Source of the DNA: Blasia pusilla
Taxonomy: Eukaryota > Marchantiophyta > Marchantiopsida > Blasiales
Assembly: GCA_050084515.1 (NCBI GenBank)
Contig: CM114273.1
Coordinates: forward strand, 29,326,001 to 29,390,000
Reading direction: 5' to 3'
DNA: 64,000 nucleotides
Shown here: positions 12,396 through 21,329 of the stretch, piece by piece
Layout: every line of letters begins with the position of its first letter
Numbering within the stretch: position 1 is the stretch's first letter
Position numbers and translations under genes: made by a program
The notes under the pieces: model-generated
Told to the model about the DNA's origin: nothing
Database searches by the model: none
What the model saw: only the letters and a program-made list of their open reading frames with translations

Positions 12396-12800
12396 CATTG
12401 TTCAATGCTCCAACTCGCTCCGCTTGCATCCATCCGCCTCACGATGATCTAAGTTATAGATGGAGTTTGATTTAGTGTCAGACCTTTCTCTTTGATGGAG
12501 GCCGAACTCCCGTTATGAACTTTGGTGTATGTCAACACTTCGAAGTGGATAGAGTTGGTTGCATTGACTCAACACTCGATCTGAGGAATAGCGCTATCCC
12601 TCCTAGATCTTTGTCGAAATGAGTCAACTCTATCCACGCCAGAAGTGTTGACATCACCAACAAAGTTAACGGGAGCACTCCATCAAAGAGAAAGGTCTGA
12701 CAAAATCCAAACTCCATCTATAACTTAAATCATGATCGAAGTGGATGGACAAGCGGAGGGAGTTGGAGTATTGAACAATGCTCGAAGTATGATCAGACAC
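12395..12800. repeat. Large inverted repeat (foldback) replacing the integrase core
   Basis: Two arms of about 190-200 bp mirror each other around the palindrome ATAGCGCTAT near 12589. The left arm holds TAAGTTATAGATGGAGTTTG, GACCTTTCTCTTTGATGGA and GTCAACACTTC; the right arm holds their reverse complements in reverse order. Outer ends match at ATTGTTCAATGCTCCAACTC (left) and GGAGTATTGAACAATGCTCG (right). The arms are roughly 80-85% identical by eye. The DDE core of integrase is absent here: sequence passes from the zinc-binding part (12840-12940) straight into the foldback. Confidence 0.85.
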
Positions 12801-12839
12801 CATGATTGGGAACAAAAGTTGAATGTTAGTCTACATGGA

Positions 12840-12940
12840 TACAACAATATTGAATTTAGAGCAAGCTATATGTCCGCTTCACTCCAAAATGACCCAACTC
12901 CTCGTGGGCATGACGCACCAAACGTGCTCTCTGCGAAGGA
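12840..12940 (-). pseudogene. Integrase zinc-binding remnant
   Basis: Minus strand reads HDELGHFGVKRTYSLL with degraded flanks, the same segment as HDKLGHFRIKRTYSLLQIQ at about 9340 on the plus strand. It is the H2C2 N-terminal domain of a retroviral-type integrase. A stop follows directly. Confidence 0.65.
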
Positions 12941-13374
12941 TGAGGCACTACACACACTCTACCATCCTCCCGCACTCACAACACATGTGTCCCCTCCCAA
13001 CGGAACCGTCGGCCCGTTGTAGGACCCGATCCCGCTCTCTAGCACCCACTGTGCTCGCAACGCTGCTAGTACGCAAATACTCCAAGATTACTCCATCATC
13101 GTGAATATCTCAGCCACTTGTCATCTCCTCACTAGCCTCGGGATCCAAGGACTCTCCATCAGACCTCGCTATCAAAGTCTCCACACTTTGGCTCTCCATA
13201 GCCAACAAGCCTAAATAGGCTTGTTGGTTGACGCGTGCCATCCTGGCACTAACTCCTCATCACTCTCTCCATGCCATCGAGCTCCAATCGTATCTCGCTG
13301 ACTCGGGCATGGGTTACAACTCAGCCCATCTGCATCTTGGTTGAGCAATCTGAGGTCTATGTACCACCTAAAAA

Positions 13375-13760
13375 TTATACTCCTACAACAATAGAACCCA
13401 TCTCACAAGCTTCCCTGTAAGCTTGTCGGACTGCATCAACCACTTTAGTGGTTGATGATCAGTGATGATGGTAAAGGGGTTGCCGAATAAGTAACACGTG
13501 AAATGTGCGACAACCCACACTGCAACGAAGCACTCACCCTCATACGTTGTTCAAACGGTTAGCGTAAGCCACCACGAACTCTCTACCCTCATCATCATGT
13601 TGGGTGAGCACCGCTCCAAGCCCCAACATGCCCCAATCTGTGTGCAACTGGAAAGGACGCCCCTTGATCGGTCTCCTCAAGATGGGCACGGACATCAATC
13701 TGTCCTTGAGCATCTAAAATGCTCTCTCTTGCTCATCCCCCCAGTGTCACTCCTGATCCA
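13375..13760 (-). pseudogene. RNase H remnant of the methyltransferase element
   Basis: Minus strand: LHTDWGMLGLGAVLTQHD followed by EGREFVVAYA, then VAHFTCYLFGNPFTIITDHQ, QPLKWLMQSDKLTGKL and RWVLLL before a stop. This is the RNase HI-like domain that follows RT in Ty3/gypsy Pol. Frames break between the blocks. Confidence 0.75.
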
Positions 13761-14728
13761 CCTTGGTCATCAAGGTTAGCGGCTTTGCAATCAAACTGAA
13801 ACCCTTGACGTACCGTCGATAGAAATTCACCAATCGTATGAATGCATGAACTCGACTCACATCTGTAGGGCGTGGAATGCGTGAAATAGCCTCTACCTTT
13901 TTCTGTTGCACACCAAGGCCCCCAGGGTATATCGTATGACCCAAGTACTCAATCTGGTCGTAGAAGAACTTGCACTTGCCTGGATGTAGCTTCAGCCCAT
14001 GTAACTATAATCGTCGAAACACCTCCTCTAGATGTCGCTCATGCTCCTCAACCATGGCGCTAAAGATTACAATGTCATCAATATAATACCTAGCAAAATC
14101 CAGACCTGCCAAGATCCTATCCATGACCCTCTGAAAATCAGCCGGGGCTTTCTTTAACTCGAATGGTAAGAACCGCCACTCGTACAAACAATCCTTCTTG
14201 TGAGGATCGATGCCCCAAAATGCCGTCTTTTGCCTGTCCTCCAATCTGATAGGCAGCTGATGGTATCCGACTCGTAAATCCAATAGATTGAAGACCTTTG
14301 CATGCCCAATCACATCAAAGATCTCCTCAGGGATGGGCATGGCATACCTGTCGGTCCTTTGTCTGCCGATTGATAGGTCGATAATCTCCACACATTCGCC
14401 TATCCATCCAGTTGCCATGCACATCGTTCTTGGCGGGCATGATAGTGGCAGATGCATACTATCCATGCGACATCTCCACTAGTCATGCTCTAACCAAGTC
14501 TTGGCTCCTACTCTTAATCAGAGCCCTCTCCATGTCACTATATCTGTAGGGTTTTCGGAAGATCGGCGTGTCACTCGACAACTCAATGCGGATCCCTGGA
14601 CCCTTCAGTGTACCCAAATCATGCATACTAAATGCAAAACAACTCCTATAACTCCTAAGGAATTGGTGTATCCGATGCCACTCTCCTCCTGTCAACTTAG
14701 GGCCCATATCTGGCTCCCAAGTCTCCAT
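13747..14728 (-). pseudogene. Reverse transcriptase of the methyltransferase element
   Basis: Three consecutive minus-strand open segments: 14728-14483 (N-terminal, with GPGIRIELSSDTPIFRKPYR), 14466-14005 (palm and fingers, with LLDLRVGYHQLPI, KTAFWG, the catalytic box YYIDDIVIF, and ERHLEEVFRRL) and 13944-13747 (thumb and connection, with IPRPTDVSRVHAFIRLVNFY and YRRYVKGFS). The YxDD box is intact. The order and sequence type are Ty3/gypsy. The break between the second and third segments includes an in-frame TAG. The N-terminal segment is separated from the palm by a frameshift in the region where CGDYRPIN is expected. Confidence 0.88.
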
Positions 14729-15062
14729 CGTGACTACGATAGGACTCTCCGACGCGGATGTCGGTGGTTGCTATGGTGCAACCCTGTCTCAGAAAATAGA
14801 ACTCCCATCTCCACGTGCAGTACCCGGAACCACGCTCGATGTTGTGGCTATAATCTCCTGGCGTACCTGGAAAACGTCCCAAGAAGTCCAAGGGTGTCTC
14901 TCCGATCACCCCTCGTGTATCGATCTCCTCGGATCTCACCCCCAACCACTGCCTCAACCGTCTTGGTAGGCATGGGGCTCACCAACGCAACAACTGTGAT
15001 TTGTCGCATCCTCAAACGACGCTGCTCAGTTACTCCTCAGCTGAAAATCCATGTCAAGCAGT

Positions 15063-16130
15063 TCAGGTCCATTGCCTGACCCAAGACATGACGTCGTGAT
15101 GCCTCGACAGTGACGGTACTGCCGTCACTCCTATGGGGAATCCCATCGCTTGCTCTCGCTCATCGGCGTTGGGCTCCACCAACCTCTGTACCTGGTCATC
15201 CCAAACCAAGCCACGTCCAGCCTCCTTGAATGCATAGAAAGTGGGAAAACTCACCAATATGGGAAAGGCGGCTCATGGCATGCCAATCCTATTGACCATA
15301 GTCAACGACGATCGATCATCGTGCCTCACTGCGTGTGATCAACGGCTCGGATCCAATATAGAATCCACAACAAATCGGAGGGACGCTCCACTCTCGCATA
15401 AGCCTTCCGCAATACCTCAAGTGGTACCAAGTTGGTCCCCACAACAAATCGGAGGGACGCTCCACTCTCGCATAAGCCTTCCGCAATACCTCAAGTGGTA
15501 CCAAGTTGGTCCACCAAAGACGCGGGCGATGTGCTCGTGAATCCACACTTGCTGCATCTAACAACACTGCCGGGCCGATTCATGCGCGTACCTGATGTGC
15601 ACTCGTCACCACGCGGGACCTTGAATCGCCAAAAATTGGCACATTCTCCAAAATGTATGCTCGAGAACAAGACTAATGCTCCTGTAAATATCGCAAGATC
15701 CGCATCATCTCCCAAAACAACCTGGACCGAGTGTCAGCTAACCCGCTACCTCGTCCAACACTCGATTGGCCCTGACACGGCCAACCAGTAATGACCAAGT
15801 CTATGGTCCCTACCCGTTCCAAGTCCTGCGCCCCCAACCATGAAATGTCCCTCGGTAGGAAACTTTGGTAACCCTGAATGGCGGATGCAGACAACAAGTC
15901 AGGAAAACAGAGGCATAATAGTGCCACATGGTGAAGTGAAGCACGCCTTGCAATATCATCAATCTCCACATACACGTACTACTGCACACGCACTCTAGCG
16001 TACAAAATAGCAGCTAACCCAGTGCTGATCCCTCCAAAGAGATCCAACACCCGAATACCCTTCTTTGGGATGTACCACACAATCGGGGTGGTATTCAAAG
16101 GGGTCATAGCGGCACTCCTGCCTACCTGGG
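15063..16130 (-). pseudogene. DNMT3-like cytosine-5 DNA methyltransferase domain (copy 2)
   Basis: Minus strand. Motif I: RVLDLFGGISTGLAAIL at about 16057-15990. Motif IV: LVITGWPCQGQSSVGRGSG, with the catalytic Cys kept. Then RLFWEMMRILRYLQ. Motif VI: AYILENVPIFGD. Then VLLDAASVDSRAHRPRLWW and TNL, closely matching the VSAAHRxRYFWGNL region of DNMT3 enzymes. Near the end EREQAMGFPIGVTAV matches the EREMVxGFPxxYT region. The order I-IV-VI with this spacing places it nearer DNMT3/DRM-type than CMT or DNMT1-type, as far as I can judge by eye. It is disrupted by TAG stops (after VRVQ and after LQEH), by a 74-bp tandem duplication at 15367-15514 and by later frame changes. An N-terminal stretch at 16281-16130 has no recognised domain. 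Confidence 0.85.
15367..15514. repeat. 74-bp tandem duplication inside the methyltransferase
   Basis: ACAACAAATCGGAGGGACGC begins at 15367 and again at 15441; the unit runs through AGTGGTACCAAGTTGGTCC. The two units look identical apart from the junction. 74 is not a multiple of three, so the reading frame shifts. Confidence 0.93.
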
Positions 16131-16399
16131 GTTCCTCTGACCCGTCACACTCTAGTGCAAATGTCTCGCTCCACGCGGTCTGCACATGCTTAGTGGCTAA
16201 GCGTCGAAGCTCCTCAGTCGAGCCCCAAAGCAGCACCTCCCCTTCACAAACTGATGCGGCTACCATGACACTCCTCTCCATAGAAATGTTAAGAATGGTT
16301 GTATCCTATGCATGGACATGTCCCTCAATCAAATCACTAGGCCAAGTGATAGCACTACTAAATGCTGATAAGATCGCTATCTCTCATGGCCGTTGCTCG

Positions 16400-16820
16400 A
16401 TCACTGCACCTGTAAATCGAACGGGTAATGAGCTAAGCACCCATCACTTGATTGCCATCCTAGTCTGTAGGACGCAGACTCCTCCCAATAATCCAGGGAA
16501 AACCCTATTGGGTATAACACTACTTCACCAACCAAGACATCGTAGGACTCTGCATCAGTCACTATCGTCTTGGCTCGCACCACTGACTCATCTGTACGAT
16601 GTCCGGGGTGAAACCTCACCACGACCTCCTGTTAGGTGATATATTATGTGGTACTCGCTCCACCCAAGGATGTTTGTATCCGAAATGGACAACGCTCCAC
16701 ATCGGCTCTCGTCAAGCCCAATCCTTTGAATGACGCTTTCCCCAACATCAGGGGTTGCGCTCCTGAATCCAACAAGACGCGCTGCGGACTAAAAGCTCTA
16801 CCTCCGGGACTCACTAACTA
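16400..16820 (-). pseudogene. Aspartic protease (retropepsin-like) of the methyltransferase element
   Basis: Minus strand: SPQRVLLDSGAQPLMLGKA (active-site DSGA), FRIQTSLGGASTT, EVVVRFHPGHRTDESVVRA, then ESYDVLVGEVVLYPIG, which fits the C-terminal hydrophobic-Gly flap end of single-domain retroviral proteases. It is separated from the upstream part by a TAG at the VF-LVSPG junction. The copy at 8.2-8.5 kb has the same LLDSGAQPLML motif. Confidence 0.75.
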
Positions 16821-17192
16821 GAAGACCTCTCCTTGGTTATCCAGCAACACAACACCAGGAGAAACCATGGCACGCTCTATCGCGGGTCTAGCGGTCATCT
16901 CCGCCATCCTAGCAACCGTAGCCTGCCATGAATCTGACGTGGACGGCCCGAACATCCGCTCCAAGGGCAGGTCCATCACCTCCCCTGCAATCACCTCTGA
17001 ACGTGATGCAGGAACTCCAACTCCATGCTCACATAGCATAGCGGCCAGCCAAAAAACTTCGGCGGGCGTACCTCCCAACGTCATAACATCGGAAGCAAAA
17101 AATAAAGGAGCGCGGTACATAACGGTGGCCGTCCCCCAACAACGTGCTCGACACATGCCCCTCCTGAGCATCAACAATAGGAGTCGTCGCAC
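16818..17192 (-). pseudogene. N-terminal part of the element polyprotein, unassigned
   Basis: A 124-codon minus-strand frame ahead of the protease, in the expected place for the end of Gag or a spacer. It includes SDVMTLGGTPAEVFWLAAML and PLERMFGPSTSDSWQATVAR. I recognise no zinc knuckle or other domain. It starts next to the LTR family C boundary at 17220, so Gag proper and the 5' LTR are missing. Confidence 0.45.
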
Positions 17193-17219
17193 TCGCTTCT
17201 CCCATCACCCTCCGTGCCT

Positions 17220-17604
17220 ACACTCTCCTAATGAGGTGCTTGGGTTACACACACAAGGCAAGCAAGACCATAGATCCACCGCCTCATGCCAAGAGGTTCA
17301 ACAAAGAGAAAATGAGCTCTCAAACTCTCTCTCCTTGAGGTATACCCCTCCCCTCTCCCAAGCTCTCTCCATGATAACCTATGCTCCCAAGTCACCTCCT
17401 TGGCTCTTGACTTGATGTAGGATATCAAGGGATACTTACCAAAAATAGAAAGTGGATAATATATTCAAATGATACTTACCTAAAATAGTAAGGTCCTCAA
17501 TATGGCTCCAAATGAGCCGAAACGAAGGGGAAACCTGCTCTCTCAGGTTTTCCGGAACCTCAACATGTCATCCTCAACCTACTGAGTCTGTCCTCCACTT
17601 CTCA
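17220..17604 (-). repeat. LTR family C, fragment (internal 5' part)
   Basis: Reverse complement matches about 57205-57575 of the solo LTR: GGCTCCAAATGAGCCGAAAC, TATTTTAGGTAAGT on the minus strand, GACTTGGGAGCATAG and the GCTTGCCTTGTGTGTGTAAC segment. It is cut by the chromovirus at 17605 and by the methyltransferase element at 17220. Confidence 0.85.
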
Positions 17605-17609
17605 AAAAG

Positions 17610-18565
17610 TGTCGCGCCCCTACTCTCCTTGAACGTCAATCTTTATGGTTGCGGAAGCGTACGTTCAGTAGGACACGATCTCATCGCTGATCTGCACCCA
17701 AACACGCACTCTCGTTAGTCGGGTCTGGGCCAACCAGCATTCCAACCCACCGAGTTCTGAACTTAGTGTCTCATCAAGCTCAACCTTCCTTACTTCCTAG
17801 TTTCCAAAACATGGCAAGTCCTTCAAGACTTGGAACAGACTTCCTGATTAGTCCAGAACCTAAAACGGAACTTGCGCGCCTAGCGATCCCAACTGTTCGA
17901 CGGACCTCGTGTGAGTTCCAAACCGAGACCCAAGTAATTGAGTCGGGGGGTGAAATCCAAGAGGGATGTCTAAAATTGCCTCCATAGACTTGGTTCAGGT
18001 TTTCCAACCCAATCCCAAACTCTCGATCCGTTCCATGCCCTTGCGCCGCCCCGTGGCGCCCAAAGTGGGGTTTGAGTTCCAAGCACTCTTGGAGACCTTC
18101 CCCATTACTAGTACTTATGGGGTTCTCCAATAACCCCCCCTTTGGAAAAGGAGGGTCGGGCCCTTCATTATGGCCCTCAACCCGACTCTACTTATAGTCG
18201 TTTTCGGGTTGTTTCTCAGCTTTTGCTTATGCGTTTGCAAAGATATTTAATGTGTTTGAAGTGTCTTTCCATAAGTCTTCCAACGCACCCTTGTTCAGTC
18301 CAAACGCATCTTGGCACTAAAAGTTATAGCCATAAATACAATCGAAACTCTCAAACACTAGTGGCGCCCCAAGTGATTCTTCCTTTGGCAACCCAAAGAC
18401 TCAACTTTCAAGTCTTGTTCGCGTTTGATCCTCAATCGCGACCAAATAAGCCTCGCTGCCCCGTCTCTTGTCTCTTCTTAACCACTCCAACGCAGAAACC
18501 ATCTTAGTGAGCCCGCTAATGTTCGATGTTCCGCTTTCATTCGTTTGGTCATGAGGGTCGCGACA
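17610..18565 (-). repeat. 3' LTR of the chromovirus
   Basis: 956 bp, TG...CA on both strands. The part from about 18322 to 18565 aligns with 20359-20649 (shared CATAAATACAATCGAAA, TCTTCCTTTGGCAACCCA, CCCGTCTCTTGTCTCTTCTT, GAGCCCGCTAATGTTC). The two LTR copies differ by many small deletions and substitutions, so the insertion is not recent. Confidence 0.85.
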
Positions 18566-18578
18566 CTCACCCCTCTTT
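18566..18578 (-). other. Polypurine tract
   Basis: Minus strand reads AAAGAGGGGTGAG directly before the LTR start TGTCGCG. This is the position and composition of the plus-strand priming site of an LTR retrotransposon. Confidence 0.85.
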
Positions 18579-19220
18579 AGAGGATTGATGGCCTCATCAA
18601 CGCAAACCTTTGTTATGTCAAGTTTCTGGGCAGCCTACCCTTGACATTGAAGTGCGTTCGGGTGGCTAACCAAATTCCTCTTAGTCTACAGTTGTCGCTT
18701 TGCACCACTTAGAATTATTAGCCTCTCCTCTTTGATAAGCCTAGACTCTTCCAAAGAACTAACCTATCAAATAAGCGCTCATTCTTGTAAACATCATACC
18801 TGTTTACCTGGTCTACAAATCGTACTATTATTGGGTCGCTCTCGCATTCGACTTAGGCGCGTCACCAAGTTTACTTATGTAGTCACAAGTAAGATCATCC
18901 CAAGCCCCAAGACAGATTCATCTGCCCCGCCGACGCGAGGGCAAGCCCGAATGTAATCCAACACAAGGTCATGTTCTAGGTGCTTATCCACATACGAGCT
19001 CTCACCTCAAATACTCCTTGTCTGTCCTCTTGACTTACATCCTAAGCCTATGATGAACGACTCATAGTCATGCACTACCACATACAAATTGCAATCAACT
19101 CTGGCATCGAATCTCCAAATCCATACATTCCTTTATTGCAACACTAGCATATTCTAGTTACAACGGCCTTCGGCCCAAGATTCCAATGGATACAAGTCAT
19201 GTCTCTAGCTTCTCCTTGTA

Positions 19221-19646
19221 CTAACGTATGTGCTTCGCTTGCGTTCGCTTGAAGTCTCGCAATAACTCTTGCGCGTGTTCCAAATCCGCCTCCGCAATCC
19301 AAGTCGCCTCCTTCACATGGTAGCCCTTCCATTTAACCAAGTATTCGTACTTGTTGACCCGATGCCTCAAACATAAGATGGTCTCCACCTCAAACTCCAG
19401 CTCTTCATTTATGATCATCGGGTGCAGTCTCACCACCTGTCTTCGCTTGAAACATCCATTATCTTGAAGATATTTCTTCAACAATGAAACATGAAAGGTC
19501 GGGTGAATCTTGAACTCGTCTGACAGCCCCAATGTATACACATCCTCAAATGGGTTTGCCACAATCACATACGGTCCAACATACTTGGCAGACAGCTTCG
19601 CAGACAACTCTTTCAAAAGAGTGAGATTCTTCACACTCAACCACAC
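19221..19646 (-). pseudogene. Integrase C-terminus and chromodomain of the chromovirus
   Basis: Minus strand. GPYVIVANPFEDVYTLGLSD and FKIHPTFHVSLLKKYL form the integrase C-terminal (GPF/Y-type) module. A chromodomain follows: EVETILCLRHRVNKYEYLVK, then WKGYHVKEATWIAEADL. The aromatic cage positions Y, W and W are seen. Chromodomains of chromoviruses direct integration to heterochromatin marks. The frame is the same as the upstream integrase frame and is separated from it only by one TAG at about 19671, where the context (SRR-stop-VRFQVGEQVW) suggests an original CAG. Confidence 0.9.
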
Positions 19647-19670
19647 TTGCTCTCCAACCTGGAATCGTAC

Positions 19671-20342
19671 CTAGCGCCGACTCTTGTTAGCATGCTTAAC
19701 GTACCTCATTTGAGCCTTTGCAAGACTTCGCCTTGCTCGCTCTTCCCGTTCTCGTATTTCTACCAACAAACCTTCTGCCGTCACTTGTCGTGTTTGTGTT
19801 ATTGTAGTACCCTTCGAAAGGGATAGGTTAAGAGGCCCTTCTCGCTCTTGTCCATTTTCCAGGAGAAACGGAGATTCTCCAATTGCAGAATGTTTGGTCG
19901 AGTTGTAGTAGTACTCCGCCATGCTCAGCCACTTGACCCAATCTCGTTGATCAGCACTGACATAATTCCTTAAGTACTGATTCACGATTGAGTTTACCTT
20001 TGCAGTATGTCCATCCGTCTGTGGGTGGAAAGCCATGCTGAAACTCAGCTTGGTCTTAAACCTCATGAACAAGTGCTTCCAGAAAGCACTGGTAAACTTT
20101 GGATCCCGATCTGAAACAATGCTCCTCGACAAACCGTGAGCACGCCACCACCTATCCAGAAAAAGTTGCGACGTTGTATAAGCCGTTGCGGAATCCACCG
20201 TCGGCACGAATCTCGCCAACTTGCTAAACCGATCAACAATCACAAGTATAGCGTTGTATCCCTCACATTCCGGAAGACTCGTGATGAAATCCATACTCAC
20301 ACTTTGCAAGGGTCCTTCTGGGATCGGCAAGGGATGTAGCAA
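19671..20342 (-). pseudogene. Integrase catalytic core of the chromovirus, catalytic Glu replaced
   Basis: Minus strand, 223 codons. First Asp in SMDFITSLPE, second in SRSIVSDRDPKF. Thirty-five residues after that Asp the sequence is QTDGHTAKVNSIV, where active enzymes have Glu (TERVN or TEKVN). The codon is GCA, one base from GAA. The DD35E triad is therefore broken. Downstream features such as WVKWLSMAEYYYNSTKHSA are well kept. It begins right after the deletion junction with the 5' LTR. Confidence 0.9.
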
Positions 20343-20358
20343 GCCTTGTTTCTTATCA

Positions 20359-20649
20359 TAAAGTTATGGCCATAAATACAATCGAAAACTCTCAAACGCT
20401 AGTGGCGTCCCAAATCTGGATTCTTCCTTTGGCAACCCACTTTCTAGACTCAACTCCTTTCAAGTCTTGTTCCGCGTTTGGTCCAGGTTTCTCAGTCGCG
20501 ACCATAACATCTGAAACACGAAGCCTCGCTTGCATCCCGTCTCTTGTCTCTTCTTCAAGACCACTCCAACGCGCAAACCATCTTAGCGTGAGCCCGCTAA
20601 TGTTCCGATGTTCTGCTTTGGCACTTGTTTGGTCATGAGGGTCGCGACA
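20359..20649 (-). repeat. Truncated 5' LTR of the chromovirus
   Basis: Aligns to about 18322-18565 of the 3' LTR and ends in the same GGTCGCGACA. About 660 bp of the LTR together with the leader and most of gag-pol are missing on the inner side. Confidence 0.85.
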
Positions 20650-20654
20650 CAAAG

Positions 20655-20693
20655 GCACTCTCCTAGATCTCACCGATCTATCCTAAAAGACGT
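20655..20693 (-). repeat. LTR family C, 5' tip
   Basis: Minus strand begins TGTATCACGTCTTTTAGGAT and continues AGATCGGTGAGATC, matching the first 45 bases of the solo LTR at 57157. Together with 17220-17604 and 11340-11490 it reconstructs the order of one ancestral LTR cut by later insertions. Confidence 0.8.
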
Positions 20694-21329
20694 GATACAT
20701 GAGAAATTAATGGAAATATGATGTTTTAAGTTCGTAGTGCGATATATGACGATCTTCCATAAATATTTTGATTAATAAGGAAATAAAGCCTAATCTACTA
20801 GAAAAATATTTCATAGCAGGTGAAATCAAATGTTGAATCATAGTCATTTTTAACTCCGGTAGTAAAGTTAAGGATGTGCAATCATAAACGACATGCAACC
20901 TTGAAGGTGTTAAAATAAATTTGAATGATGTGTTCTTCTTCTCGAGCAAGAAATTATGAGCAAATCTATGCATTCTAAGTTTTCTAATTTGATTATGTAT
21001 GTTTGATCATCTTGCAAATTCTCTTGTCCCTCCATGTTTTCGATATAATTAGATGTTGGATTTGGGACACAAACTCTTGCCTAGGGTATGCCCATTTGGA
21101 AATACTTTGATTTGATATGATGTTTGTCTTCCACTTTCCATTATTAAAGCAACATCTCCCAAAGAAAGTGCCAATTTGGAATTTTCTAAGATTTGAATTA
21201 AATTTTGTATTCTTCATAATTTAATAAGATTTTCCAAAATATTACTCATCAATGAAAAATTTTGATTATTTTAATGGCATATTATGGTAAGAAGGGCTTG
21301 TGAATGCATAACAAGATCAACACAAATAA
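20694..21329. other. AT-rich DNA, no gene recognised
   Basis: Only short frames without domain similarity. Confidence 0.5.

Larger units (their letters stand above)
11491..17219 (-). mobile_element. Ty3/gypsy-type retroelement with DNA methyltransferase and PHD finger (copy 2)
   Basis: Minus-strand order: unassigned N-terminal part (17192-16818), aspartic protease (about 16820-16400), cytosine-5 methyltransferase (about 16130-15063), RT (14728-13747), RNase H (about 13760-13375), remnants of integrase (12940-11820) and a PHD finger (about 11815-11670). RT before integrase, with an integrase HHCC remnant, is the Ty3/gypsy order. I see no LTRs of its own. Both edges abut pieces of one LTR of family C (fragments at 17220-17604 and 11340-11490), as if the element had inserted there and its ends were later lost. 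Stops, a 74-bp duplication and a large inverted repeat make it non-functional. Confidence 0.8.
17610..20649 (-). mobile_element. Internally deleted Ty3/gypsy chromovirus with target-site duplication
   Basis: Ends are TGTCGCGCCCC at 17610 and GGGTCGCGACA at 20649, perfect inverted TGTCGCG/CGCGACA termini. The flanking five bases are AAAAG (17605-17609) and CAAAG (20650-20654), a near-identical target-site duplication. On the minus strand the order is truncated 5' LTR (20649-20359), integrase, chromodomain, polypurine tract, 3' LTR (18565-17610). The primer-binding site, Gag, protease, RT and RNase H are deleted, since LTR sequence abuts integrase near 20343-20358. It inserted into LTR family C, whose start is at 20655-20693 and whose continuation is at 17604. 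Confidence 0.9.

Noticed and set aside
11491-17219. Methyltransferase as a functional host gene
   Set aside because: It is framed by protease and RT on the same strand, is present twice with the same neighbours, and has stops and a frameshifting duplication, so it is a decayed retroelement domain.
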